Source: Singulisphaera sp. GP187
GTDB lineage: Bacteria > Planctomycetota > Planctomycetia > Isosphaerales > Isosphaeraceae
DNA length: 64,000 nucleotides
Direction of reading: 5' to 3'
NCBI RefSeq assembly: GCF_900129635.1
Contig: NZ_FSRB01000004.1
Coordinates: 62,001-126,000 of the forward strand
A program made the position numbers and the translations under genes. Within the stretch, counting starts at the first letter, position 1. Each line of letters opens with the position of its first letter. A model generated the notes under the pieces. The model worked only from the letters and a program-made list of their open reading frames with translations, ran no database searches and was not told where the DNA came from. Below are positions 18,111-26,351 of the stretch, piece after piece.

Positions 18111-18275
18111 AAAGTTTTACGCCGGATAGGAATGTTCTCCCGGCAACCGGCAACTCTGAGTTGTCAAAGAGCGGTCCTCGAAAGGACGATTCAAGTATGC
18201 GAAGTGTCTGTTCAGACGTCAAGCAGATTAATGCCTGATATCCCCACGACTGAAGTCGGGGGTTTTACGGCCAAT
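17891..18275 (-). mobile_element. Non-autonomous IS200/IS605 derivative without transposase
   Basis: On the minus strand the element runs from a left-end hairpin (18242-18262, CCCCaCGACT/AGTCGGGGG) to a right-end hairpin (17899-17920, CCCCaCGCC/GGCGGGGG) followed by GTGTCAA. These are typical subterminal hairpins of IS605/IS1341-type elements, whose right end follows tnpB. No TnpB or TnpA residues (for example the C-terminal zinc finger) are found between them, so the ~385-bp element must be mobilised in trans or be dead. Exact ends are uncertain by several bases. It lies in a 560-base gap with no supported gene. Confidence 0.68.
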
Positions 18276-18374
18276 TTTGATAACCGATCGGATTGGAACA
18301 AGTTCCGCCGAGTTTGGAAAGACCCTCGTGCCATGACCGGATGAACCTCGACACTCTCGAAGGCGCTTGATTTT

Positions 18375-19193
18375 ATGCCGATAGGTCAACCTTCGTCCCT
18401 CCCGACGGCCCTGGTGACCGGAGCCGGCCGCGGTATTGGTCTCGGGATCGCGACCGCCCTCGCCCACGCCGGATATCGCGTCGCCCTGAGCGACATTGAT
18501 GAAGCCTCGGCCGCTCGATCCGCGTCCCACCTCAGCGATCAAGGCTTTCCGACGCTCGGCGTGTGGCTGGACGTGAGCCAGGCGGACGCCTGGGCGCGGG
18601 CCGTGGCGGAAGTCACCGAGCGCTGGGGCGGGCTCGACCTCCTGGTGAACAACGCGGGGATCAGCCCGCGAGGGACGGTTGAATCGACCGACGAAGCGCT
18701 CTGGGATCGAACCTTGGCGATCAACTTGAAGGGGCCGTGGTTCGGCATCAAGACCGCGCTTCCCTGGCTCCAGCGGCGCCGGGGAACGATCGTGAACATC
18801 GGCTCGACCCGGGCGACCCGACCGATGCCCGGCCTCTTCTCCTACGTGACGAGTAAGGCCGGGCTACTCGGCCTGACCCGTCAGGTGGCCGTCGAAACCC
18901 TCGGCCAGGGAGTCACCTGCAACATGGTCGCTCCCGGCTGGGTGGATACCCCTGGAGAACGCCTGATCCAAGCCGAGCAGGGGAGGCCGGAATTCCCCCA
19001 GGGCGTGAGTCACCTGACCACGGCCGAAGACGTCGGAGGCGCCGTCGTTTTTCTCGCGTCGCCCGCCGGCCGAAAGGCCAATGGGGTCATCCTCTACCTC
19101 GACTCGGGACTTCATATTGCTGACGACGCGGGAATGGTCTACCTGCCGCACGAGAAATTTGTCCGTTATCATCAGCCGACCCCGAATCCTTGA
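18375..19193 (+). CDS. SDR-family oxidoreductase
   Basis: 272 residues. Classical short-chain dehydrogenase features: the nucleotide-binding TGAGRGIGLGIATAL at residues ~15-30, an acidic residue ending strand 2 (LSDID, favouring NAD), LVNNAGISPRG, catalytic Ser in NIGSTR, and YVTSK as the Tyr/Lys pair. The C-terminal tail (AGMVYLPHEKFVRYHQPTP) is longer than usual for the family. The isomerase-like gene starts 23 bases downstream, so the two probably act on the same sugar- or polyol-type substrate. The substrate is not defined. Confidence 0.9.
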   Translation: MPIGQPSSLPTALVTGAGRGIGLGIATALAHAGYRVALSDIDEASAARSASHLSDQGFPTLGVWLDVSQADAWARAVAEVTERWGGLDLLVNNAGISPRGTVESTDEALWDRTLAINLKGPWFGIKTALPWLQRRRGTIVNIGSTRATRPMPGLFSYVTSKAGLLGLTRQVAVETLGQGVTCNMVAPGWVDTPGERLIQAEQGRPEFPQGVSHLTTAEDVGGAVVFLASPAGRKANGVILYLDSGLHIADDAGMVYLPHEKFVRYHQPTPNP

Positions 19194-19216
19194 CCGTCCC
19201 CAACGGAGCCCTGGTC

Positions 19217-20029
19217 GTGAGTGAATTCCTCTACTGCCTGAACACGAGCACGATTCGGCCCACTCCGTTGCTCGAGAAGATCCGGATCGCCGGCCGCTTG
19301 GGCTACCAGGCGCTGGAGCCTTGGAACAACGAGATCGACGAATATCTGCGTTCGGGAGGAACCCTCCCTGACCTGCGAAATGCACTCGCCGACGCCGGGC
19401 TCAAGGTCGTGAGCGTCATTGCACTCCACGGTTGGGTCCTGGCCCAGGGAGCCGACTACGCCAAAGTCAAGGACGATTGCCGGCGGAGGATGGAGCAAGC
19501 GGCCGCCTTGGGCAGTCCCTCCATCGTGGCGAGCCCGCCCCAAGAGGAAGTCGATCTCGATCAGGCGGCCGCCCGGTTTGGAGAACTCCTCGAGCTGGGG
19601 CGTCAGTGCGGCGTGACTCCATCCATGGAATTCCTCGGCTTCGTCGCGGGCGTCAAGAACGTCGCCAGCGCCCTGGCCATCGCCACCGGCTCGGGCGATC
19701 CCCGGGCGACGGTCGTCGCCGACGTCTTTCACATGATCCGTGGTGGGGGTTCGGTCGACGACCTGCTCGCCCTTGAAGGGCGGCAGCTTGCCTGCTTCCA
19801 CCTCAACGACCTCCCCGCGTCGCCCGACCCGTTGGCTCAAACCGATGCCGATCGCGTCATGCTCGGCGACGGGATCGCCGACTTGCCCCGAGTGATCGCC
19901 AACCTCCGCACCATCGGCTTTCGCGGTCCGCTCTCGCTCGAACTCTTCAACCCCACCCTCTGGGGCCAAGACCCCTTCGAGGTGGCCAAGACCGGCATCG
20001 AACGGATGAAGCGCCTCGTCGAGCGATAA
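19217..20029 (+). CDS. Sugar phosphate isomerase/epimerase-like TIM barrel
   Basis: About 270 residues from GTG 19217, which has GGAG 8 bases upstream; TTG 19190 would overlap the SDR stop. The sequence has the AP-endonuclease-2-type xylose-isomerase-like barrel: LLEKIRIAGRLGYQALEPWN, a Glu in SMEFLGF, a metal-site His in VVADVFHMIRGGG, ACFHLNDLPASP and a terminal LSLELFNP. The likely metal ligands are these Glu/Asp/His residues. Such enzymes isomerise or epimerise keto sugars or inositol derivatives. Pairing with the upstream SDR suggests a small sugar or cyclitol catabolic unit. Confidence 0.87.
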   Translation: MSEFLYCLNTSTIRPTPLLEKIRIAGRLGYQALEPWNNEIDEYLRSGGTLPDLRNALADAGLKVVSVIALHGWVLAQGADYAKVKDDCRRRMEQAAALGSPSIVASPPQEEVDLDQAAARFGELLELGRQCGVTPSMEFLGFVAGVKNVASALAIATGSGDPRATVVADVFHMIRGGGSVDDLLALEGRQLACFHLNDLPASPDPLAQTDADRVMLGDGIADLPRVIANLRTIGFRGPLSLELFNPTLWGQDPFEVAKTGIERMKRLVER

Positions 20030-20067
20030 TCGAGCGCACAGGCGTCACAGCCTCCACGGACAATTCG

Positions 20068-22254
20068 TTAGTGATCGCCAAAGTGGACTTGGAGATTCGG
20101 GAGACTCTTCTTGAGGTTGTCGATCCCGGCCTGGGTCGCCTTGGTCCACGAGATATGGAGGTAGCGCAGGTTCTTCAAGGCTTTGAGATGGACGAGGCCC
20201 GCGTCCGTGATCTGGTCGCCAGAGATGTAGAGCTGCCCCAGTTCCGGCAGGGCCTTCAACACGTCGAGCGAGGCGTTGTCCAGCTTGTTGTAGTAGAGGT
20301 TAAGCTGGTTCAACCGGGTCATGCGCTGGAGGTTCGCCACGCCTGCGCCGGTGATCTTGTTGTCCGGGAGGAAGAGGCGATCGAGTTGCGTGAGCCCTCG
20401 CAGATGCGCGAGACCAGCGTCGGTGACGTTCCCCTTGGTGACAGCGAGGACTTCGAGATTTTTGAGGGGGGCGAGCTGGGCCATCGCGGCGTCGCCGATA
20501 TCGGAATGACCGAGGAACAGGTATTTGAGCTTGGGGATCGACTTCAAATGGACGAGACCGGCGTCGGTGATCCGGGTCTGTTCCAGTTCGAGTTGCCTGA
20601 GTTCAGGCAAGGTTTGGAGATGAACGAGACCGGCGTCGCTGATGTCGGTCGACGTCAGTTCGAGCCAGTAGAGTTTGGACATGCCGCGAAGTTGAGCCAG
20701 GCCGTTATCACCAATTTTGAGCCATCCAAGCATAAGCTTGTCAAGGCTTGGAAATGTTTTGAGGAGTTTGAGGCCGGCCTCGGTGATCCGTTCGCTCTCG
20801 AAGGCGGGATCTTTGCCGATATCGAGGTAGCTGAGCTCCGGCAGGTCCTTCAACACGGCGAGGCCGGCATCGCCAACGTCGGTGGTGTGGAGCGTGAGCA
20901 TGTTCAGCCATCGGAGTTTTCGGAGCGCACGTAATCCCGAGACGGTCACGAGCGTCGTGTCGATATTGAGTTGGTTCAGGCCGGTCAGGCGACTGACGGT
21001 TTCGAGTCCGGCATCGGTCAAGGGAGTGCGGATCAGGTCGAGGTTGCGGAGGCTGGTGAGCGCCGCGAGATTTTCGAGGCCGGCATCACCCACCCTGGTC
21101 TCGCGCAACGAGAGCGTGCGGAGCTGCTTCAAGCCTCGAAGATGAACCATCCCGTCGTCGTCGATCGCCTTGGCGCGCAAGTCGAGGTCGGTCAAGGTGG
21201 CGAGGTCTTCGACTTCCATTTCCTGGAATTCGTCGGAGATCGACTGGAGGTAGGTCAAGTCGGCCTTGGTCGGACGAGCCGCCGCCAGGATCCGTGGGGT
21301 CGGCCTGGCACGTTTGTTGGCCGTGAAGGTCGCGGCGACCGGATAGGAGGTCGGTTGGCCGATCGGCTTCGGCGGTGTCAGCGCCCCTGAGTAGGAGTAC
21401 AACGCCTGAGCGACCCCCGACCGACCGTCCTTCCGCGTAAACCGGAAGAGCGAGCCGACCCATCGCGAGTGGCCGGCCGTGAGCAGCGAGTGAATGAAGT
21501 AATATCCCTGCGCATCGCGGCGGACCTCCGACAATCGGGCCTCGGTCCCGTTCCAGCCCCAGACATCGATCGCGCCCGACCCTTCGCCCCAATGGCTGCC
21601 CAAGCTGACCTTGGTTCCCGACCAGTCGCCTGGCCCGAACCGGAGTTTGTAGGATTCAAACTGAGGAACATACCCTTCATCCTTTGGGCCAAGCTTGCCA
21701 CCGAAACCGAGGACTGCAACCGTGTCGGTGGGGATTTTCGCCTGGCCTTGATAGGGAATCAGGGCATTGGCGACCCCGTGTCAATCGTCGCGCAGGGTGT
21801 AGCGGAGGTTCACGACCACCCAGTTCGGTGCGTTGGCCGTTGCCAACGAATCGATGACGTAGAACCCATCTTTATCCTTGAGCGTGTCGGTGCATCGGAC
21901 CTTGAGGCCTCCCGTCCAGTCCCAGAGGTCGGTGTCCGGGTTCTTGTCCCCCCAGGCGCTCGTGACGATGATCCGGGCCCCTGCCCAGTCGCCCGGCCCG
22001 AACCGGAGCTTGTACGACTCGAAGCCAGGGATGAAGCCTTCGTCCTTGGGGCCGACTTTTCCACCGAAGCCAAACGCGACGACCGAGCGCTCGGTCACGG
22101 CGGGGTAAGCCGTGGCGATCGCAACCGCCCCTTTTTTCTTGGCCTCCGCGGGAAACGGCGCCGCGCGTCCGCTCAGGCTCAGGCTCGGAATCGCCCCAAT
22201 CACCAGTGCGGACAAGACAATCTTCGCCGCTAAGAATCGACTTGGCCTGTGCAC
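20068..22254 (-). pseudogene. Secreted leucine-rich-repeat protein gene interrupted by in-frame TGA
   Basis: One reading frame runs from ATG 22254 to 20068 with a single TGA at 21783-21781. Before it: a signal peptide (FLAAKIVLSALVIGAIPSLS) and a domain with VVAFGFGGKVGPKDEG, ESYKLRFGPGDW. After it, 59 sense codons without an ATG or GTG lead into a second copy of the same domain (VAVLGFGGKLGPKDEG, ESYKLRFGPGDW), then about a dozen 24-residue leucine-rich repeats of the form ITDAGLVHLKxLxxLxxLxL. Aligning the two domain copies puts the stop opposite an Arg, so a CGA-to-TGA change explains it. The second part has no signal peptide of its own. Readthrough cannot be excluded. Confidence 0.82.
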
Positions 22255-22434
22255 GGCGCGACCTCCGATTTACCGTCGTCGGAGCAGACGAAAACCACGG
22301 ATGAGCCTGTCCTCAGCCAGCAATCTCCGCGGCCGAATCGAGGCCGGGAGGTTCGGAATGCCCCGCCCTTATATCGTGAGGATTCGAGTTTTTTACCGAG
22401 CATGGGGCGACGGCCCGGCCCGGAGCCGATGCAT

Positions 22435-22470
22435 AGCCATCCCGGACCGGGTCTGATCCGGGATGGGGCT
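22435..22470. terminator. Hairpin between aldolase and LRR genes
   Basis: CATCCCGGA (22438-22446) and TCCGGGATG (22457-22465) form a perfect 9-base stem around a 10-base loop, with extra pairing of AGCC and GGCT outside. It sits 28 bases beyond the aldolase stop. There is no U-tract on either strand, so it may be an RNA 3' end stabiliser or factor-dependent terminator rather than an intrinsic one. Confidence 0.4.
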
Positions 22471-22492
22471 CATATTGTCACTTGTTTGAGTG

Positions 22493-23311
22493 TTAGTACT
22501 TGGCCATCTCGGCCGTGCCACGTTCGGGATGGAGCTGGCGGATGTAGCTGCTCGCGCCGTCGAGCATCATTTTGAGCTCGCTGCCCAGGGCGATGAACTG
22601 CCAGCCTTCGGCAACGCGGCGCTCGACGTCGGCGAGTGAGTGCAGGTGGATGCCGCAAGGAACCCCTTGGCGCTTCGCCGCCTCGCGAATCCGGGTCAGG
22701 GTTTCTTCCATCAGCTCGGGGCTGGGCGGAGTGCCGTCGGGCTTGCGGAGTGAGGCGGCGAGGTCGTTGGGGCCGACGAAGATTGCGTCGATGCCGGGAA
22801 CGGCGTAAATCTCGTCGGCGATATCGACGGCTGCGATGTGCTCGGTCTGGATGACGACCAGGATCTCGTTATCGGCTTGCTGGTAATAGTTTTCCGCGGT
22901 AGCGCCGTAGTTCATGGCGTGCATGCCGCCCCCCACCGAGCGGTTACCCACGGGTGGGTACTTGGCGGCGGCCACGATCGCCTTCGCTTCGGCGACGTCC
23001 ATCACCATGGGGACGACGATCCCCATTGCGCCGCAGTCGAGAACCGACTTGATGTATTCGTGGCGTGACGCGGGGACACGGGCCAACGGGACGCAACCGG
23101 CATCGGCGATGGCGCCGAACATCATGGCGGCGGTCTGGATGTCGGTGTGCGTGTGTTCCATGTCGACCGTCAGCCAGGGGAAACCCGACCGCGCCAGGAA
23201 TCGCGCGGCGACTACGCTCCCGAGCGACAACCATGTGCCGATTTGTGGTTTCCCCTCGCGCAACGCCTTCTTGACCGGATTCGGTTTCAATGCATCTCTC
23301 CCGCCAAACAT
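22493..23311 (-). CDS. HpcH/HpaI-family aldolase
   Basis: 272 residues. The class II pyruvate-dependent aldolase pattern is complete: TWLSLGSVVAARFLARSGFP, TVDMEHTHTD (catalytic His), RVPASRHEYIKSVLDCGAMG (Arg), VVIQTEHIAAV (metal Glu) and FVGPNDLAAS (metal Asp). Such enzymes cleave 4-hydroxy-2-oxo acids to pyruvate and an aldehyde. Start choice is open: ATG 23311 lacks a ribosome site, whereas TTG 23290 has GGGAGAG about 8 bases upstream and gives MKPNPVKKAL. No neighbouring aromatic or sugar-acid pathway genes define the substrate. Confidence 0.92.
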   Translation of the reverse strand: MFGGRDALKPNPVKKALREGKPQIGTWLSLGSVVAARFLARSGFPWLTVDMEHTHTDIQTAAMMFGAIADAGCVPLARVPASRHEYIKSVLDCGAMGIVVPMVMDVAEAKAIVAAAKYPPVGNRSVGGGMHAMNYGATAENYYQQADNEILVVIQTEHIAAVDIADEIYAVPGIDAIFVGPNDLAASLRKPDGTPPSPELMEETLTRIREAAKRQGVPCGIHLHSLADVERRVAEGWQFIALGSELKMMLDGASSYIRQLHPERGTAEMAKY

Positions 23312-24046
23312 CTGCCGCCGGCTGACGAGGGCTCAACCATTGGACCAAAGTCAGATCGTCCGGGGCGAGTTTGCCAAGTCCCGAACGGTCCGGCAAGAGG
23401 CGATCCCCAACCGAGTGCGCTCGGTTCACGCAAGCTCCGCGGGCCACCCTGTGAAGGTCCCGATCTCAAGTCCGCCGAAATGCATGCAGCCATGCGGCTT
23501 TTCGGAGCAGATCGCCCATTGGCTGCGAGTGGAATGGAATGGTGAACGCGAGTCGGTCCAGCGTGCTCTCGCTGACGAGTGGCAGGCCTCGATCGGTGGG
23601 CCGTGGCCGGTGATGAGGGCAAAATTGGTCTGAGCGTCGAAGGTGGCCAGTCACGAATCAGGGCAGCGGTCGTTATTGATTACTGCCTTGTGCGAGAGGT
23701 TGGAGTCAGGTTATAAACGTATGGGCTGAGGAGAAAGTTAGGGAACGCTGAGCTCGGGATCATCGCGATCGGTGAAGGCGTCAGCGAACCGGAGAGTGAA
23801 CCCGGTGCGGCCTCGGGGTGTGTCGAGCCGAGTTCGCCGCCGTCGCGATCGCCCCGCACATGGCGGCGAGCGTGGATGGAAAGGTTGCGTTCGTGCGAGG
23901 GGCACATCGTAGCCATCCGACGGATTCCTCAGCGTCGAAGTCGAAGCGGGTTGTCACGATTCGATCATGAGGAAATACGTGATCGTCCGGTTCAATTCAA
24001 CACACTCCGGGTCGAATCCAGGCTAGTTTTGTCGATTAGGCAGGTG

Positions 24047-24052
24047 TATAAT
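24047..24052 (+). promoter_or_regulatory. Candidate -10 element (TATAAT)
   Basis: A perfect TATAAT with a weak upstream match (TAGTTT about 17 bases before) would start transcription near 24059, about 70 bases before an intrinsic-terminator-like hairpin. It could drive a short RNA or an attenuated leader of the DUF1559 gene. Pattern only. Confidence 0.4.
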
Positions 24053-24126
24053 CTAAAACCCCCCACCACCCACCTTGGCCGAACTCGATTTCTGCGTTGG
24101 TGAACCTGGGTTCCTCGGATCGGCGC

Positions 24127-24161
24127 GATCGAGCGAACGCTCCGATCAGCTCTTTTTTTTT
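24127..24161 (+). terminator. Intrinsic terminator-like hairpin with U-tract
   Basis: GATCGAGCG (24127-24135), a 2-base loop AA and CGCTCCGATC (24138-24147, one bulged base) form a stem, followed after a few bases by nine T residues (24153-24161). This is the best plus-strand intrinsic terminator in the window, yet no gene precedes it. It could end a small RNA starting near 24059. Confidence 0.6.
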
Positions 24162-24211
24162 ATCGCCTTCGAAATTGGTTCGCCCGACGTACTCCAGCCT
24201 ATCAACCGAAG

Positions 24212-24295
24212 TGTTTCACTTCCGGGGTCCAGGTGATCGAGCGGCCTCATCCGGAATGTTTCACTTCCGGGGTCCAGGTGATCGAGCGGCCTCAT
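24212..24295 (+). repeat. Two tandem copies of a 39-base sequence (45-base period)
   Basis: The 39 bases starting TGTTTCACTTCCGGGGTCC are identical at 24212-24250 and 24257-24295, separated by CCGGAA. They end 40 bases before the DUF1559 start codon, so they sit in its leader or promoter region. Each copy ends GATCGAGCGGCCTCAT. Either recent slippage or a doubled binding site would explain them. Confidence 0.85.
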
Positions 24296-24335
24296 GTCGT
24301 TATTGACTCATCAGAAGAGAGAAAGGGACGCAATT

Positions 24336-25274
24336 ATGAAGAGCCGCCGCGGTTTCACGCTCATTGAGCTTCTCGTGGTGATCGCCATCATCGCGGTACT
24401 GATCGCCTTGCTCCTGCCGGCCGTGCAGGCCGCCCGCGAGGCCGCCCGCCGGTCTCAGTGCGTCAACAACCTCAAGCAGCTCGCGCTTGGGATGCACAAC
24501 TACCACGACGTGAACGGCTCGTTCCCAATCGGCCGCCAGAGCGGACCGAGGCGGACCTGGGCGTTCAGCATCTTCGCCAACATTGAGCAGACCGCTCTCT
24601 ATAACGCGATCAATTTTACCACTGACTTCTACCAGCCCCAGAACACGACAATCATTCGGACGGCTGTCAACGTGTTTGACTGCCCCTCGGACGTCAACAG
24701 CTCGGCGTTGGAAGAGCCTTCCTCCGCCTACCCTCGTGCCAAGGCCGACTACATGGTCAACTTTGGGAACACGCATTTCGACCAGGATCGGGGGGGCAAC
24801 CCACTCCAGCTTACGGGGCAGCCTGATGTGTACTACCAGGCCGCTCCGTTCAGCTTGAACAAATCGGCCGGCCTTCGCGACATGATCGACGGCACGAGCA
24901 ATACCCTGCTGTTGTCGGAAATCATCGTCGGGGCGAACAACGGTGTCAATTCCGACCACCGGGGCGATCTCTATAATGATGATCATAACTGCTTTTATTT
25001 TAACTCCTACTCGTCGCCGAACTCGAAGCAGATTCCTGATCGGATGCAGGGCTACTGCCTTTATCCGAACGCGACCAACCCGCCCTGCGTCGATTCCACC
25101 AGTGCAACTCCCACCGTGTCGTTTAATGCGGCGCGAAGCTTCCACTCGGGCGGCGTGAACGCGGCGATGGGTGACGGCTCGGTTAAGTTCTACAAGGACA
25201 CGATCTCGCTGCAGACCTGGCGGGCCCTCGGTACGATGAGTGGCGGCGAGGTGATCGACGCCAGCTCGCTCTGA
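24336..25274 (+). CDS. DUF1559 (H-X9-DG) pseudopilin-like protein
   Basis: 312 residues from ATG 24336, fixed by the type IV pilin/type II pseudopilin N-terminus [20 protein letters not shown] (cleavage after the Gly, Phe at +1, Glu at +5); a 14-residue longer reading adds nothing. Next come [20 protein letters not shown] and HNYHD. The C-terminus has the DUF1559 signature [17 protein letters not shown]. These proteins are hugely expanded in planctomycetes and presumably build or decorate extracellular fibres or secretion pseudopili. AAAGGGA lies ~9 bases upstream. A small lipoprotein gene follows, as at the second DUF1559 gene at 61205. Confidence 0.95.
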   Translation: MKSRRGFTLIELLVVIAIIAVLIALLLPAVQAAREAARRSQCVNNLKQLALGMHNYHDVNGSFPIGRQSGPRRTWAFSIFANIEQTALYNAINFTTDFYQPQNTTIIRTAVNVFDCPSDVNSSALEEPSSAYPRAKADYMVNFGNTHFDQDRGGNPLQLTGQPDVYYQAAPFSLNKSAGLRDMIDGTSNTLLLSEIIVGANNGVNSDHRGDLYNDDHNCFYFNSYSSPNSKQIPDRMQGYCLYPNATNPPCVDSTSATPTVSFNAARSFHSGGVNAAMGDGSVKFYKDTISLQTWRALGTMSGGEVIDASSL

Positions 25275-25430
25275 GTCGGGCGACTGCCGTGTTGGAGTCG
25301 GCTCGGGACGAACGGGCCGTTCTGTTTCCGAATGGCGGGCCTTTTCGACTTGGAAATCATGGGTGGCGCCTCGACCTGCGCCTCCCGTGGTCGATTTCTG
25401 GAATCCTCAAGTTCGTTTGGAGAGGTAACG

Positions 25431-25640
25431 ATGATGACGCGCACGACCTGGTGTCGCGCCGTGGTGGGCGGTCAAGCGCTCGTTCTCGGTTTGCTCACGG
25501 GCTGCGGCAGCAAGGAGCCCGAGTTGACTCCTGACCCGGCCCTGGCCTCGAAGCCGTTCCCCAAGGTCGATTCACCGGCTGACAATAAGAAACCGAAACC
25601 CGCCTCATTCCCGAAAGTGGGCGAACGTCGCGGGCCCTGA
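25431..25640 (+). CDS. Small lipoprotein paired with DUF1559
   Basis: 69 residues from ATG 25431 (GGAGAGG 6 bases upstream). A short signal peptide ends in the lipobox LLTGC, so Cys would be lipidated. The mature part is about 45 residues, rich in Pro/Lys/Ser (PKVDSPADNKKPKPASFPKV), with the PKV motif twice. It starts 157 bases after the DUF1559 stop. The second DUF1559 gene is also followed by a tiny lipoprotein (62323), so the association is probably functional: a membrane anchor or chaperone for the pseudopilin is a guess. Confidence 0.75.
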   Translation: MMTRTTWCRAVVGGQALVLGLLTGCGSKEPELTPDPALASKPFPKVDSPADNKKPKPASFPKVGERRGP

Positions 25641-26351
25641 ATCTCACCTCACGCCATCTCGTTATCCCACTCCGCCTCCGTCGCCAATCCCCGTTTCACC
25701 GCGGCCGCCGCCCTCCCTCTCTCCGGATGGGCGGGGCGCGACCCCTGCCTGTCAGGAACACCGAGTGGCCGAGCCAGTCCACCCATTGGCTCACGCTTCA
25801 CCCCACCCGTTCCCCCTTCTTCGGCGCGATCAGCCGTGGCGTTATCGATGGGCCGACGAACCCCGTAGGGTGGGCACCGCCCACGGCCCACCTCTTAACC
25901 TCCATTTTGGCAAAGAGATAAGGGAAGGTGGGCCGTGCCCACCCGACGGGACGAATCCGATCCTGACCGCCGATCGATCGCAGATCGTGGATGGATTCAT
26001 CACGGGTTCGGCGATGCTTTACGGCCCAGGATTCCGATCTCCTTGCCAAATGACCTTGTGACGTCTGCGTCGCGAATCCGTGGGCTCATGTCCTGCGTCC
26101 TGCCGATCACGCCGCGGAACATGTCCGGGCGGTTTGGTCGTGTCGGAGGAGGGGCTCGCCCCGTGAATTCGTGGCTGTCCGATCGATTCGAACGCTCGGA
26201 CTCGCGTTCCGACTTGGAGATTCCGTAAAATGCAGCACACTTGTTCGTCCGTGCGGTCGACGGACTGAGGCAGTCCGTTGGGCACCTGGCGGGAATCGGC
26301 CTCCTCTTTGGCGTCCTTTGTGGAATTTCGCTCGTTGCGAGTGAGTGATCC
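25641..26351. other. Intergenic region with GTGGGC inverted repeat
   Basis: No supported gene. The stretch contains the inverted repeat at 25862-25950 described separately; the rest (to 26351) has short open frames on both strands without family resemblance, ribosome sites or plausible composition. The following glycosyltransferase has no strong promoter that I can see. Confidence 0.55.
25862..25950. repeat. Inverted repeat of the GGTGGGCCGTGCCCACC family
   Basis: The left arm (25862-25893, CCCGTAGGGTGGGCAC and CGGCCCACCT) and the right arm (25926-25950, complement of CCCGTCGGGTGGGCACGG plus CCCACCT) pair across a 32-base loop; the left arm carries an extra 7 bases (CCGCCCA). A single arm of the same family occurs at 46776-46797. 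This is probably a dispersed intergenic repeat. Confidence 0.75.

Larger units (their letters stand above)
23312..24335. other. Long intergenic region with repeat, terminator and promoter-like site
   Basis: No convincing gene is seen. The region holds a TATAAT at 24047-24052, a terminator-like hairpin with U-tract at 24127-24161 and a two-copy 45-base repeat at 24212-24295, all upstream of the DUF1559 gene. The left half (23312-24000) is featureless to the eye; several overlapping open frames there have no family resemblance or ribosome site. Confidence 0.6.

Noticed and set aside
22914-23633. 239-codon open frame on the plus strand
   Set aside because: Its first 400 bases are antisense to the aldolase gene, and it has no domain and no ribosome site.
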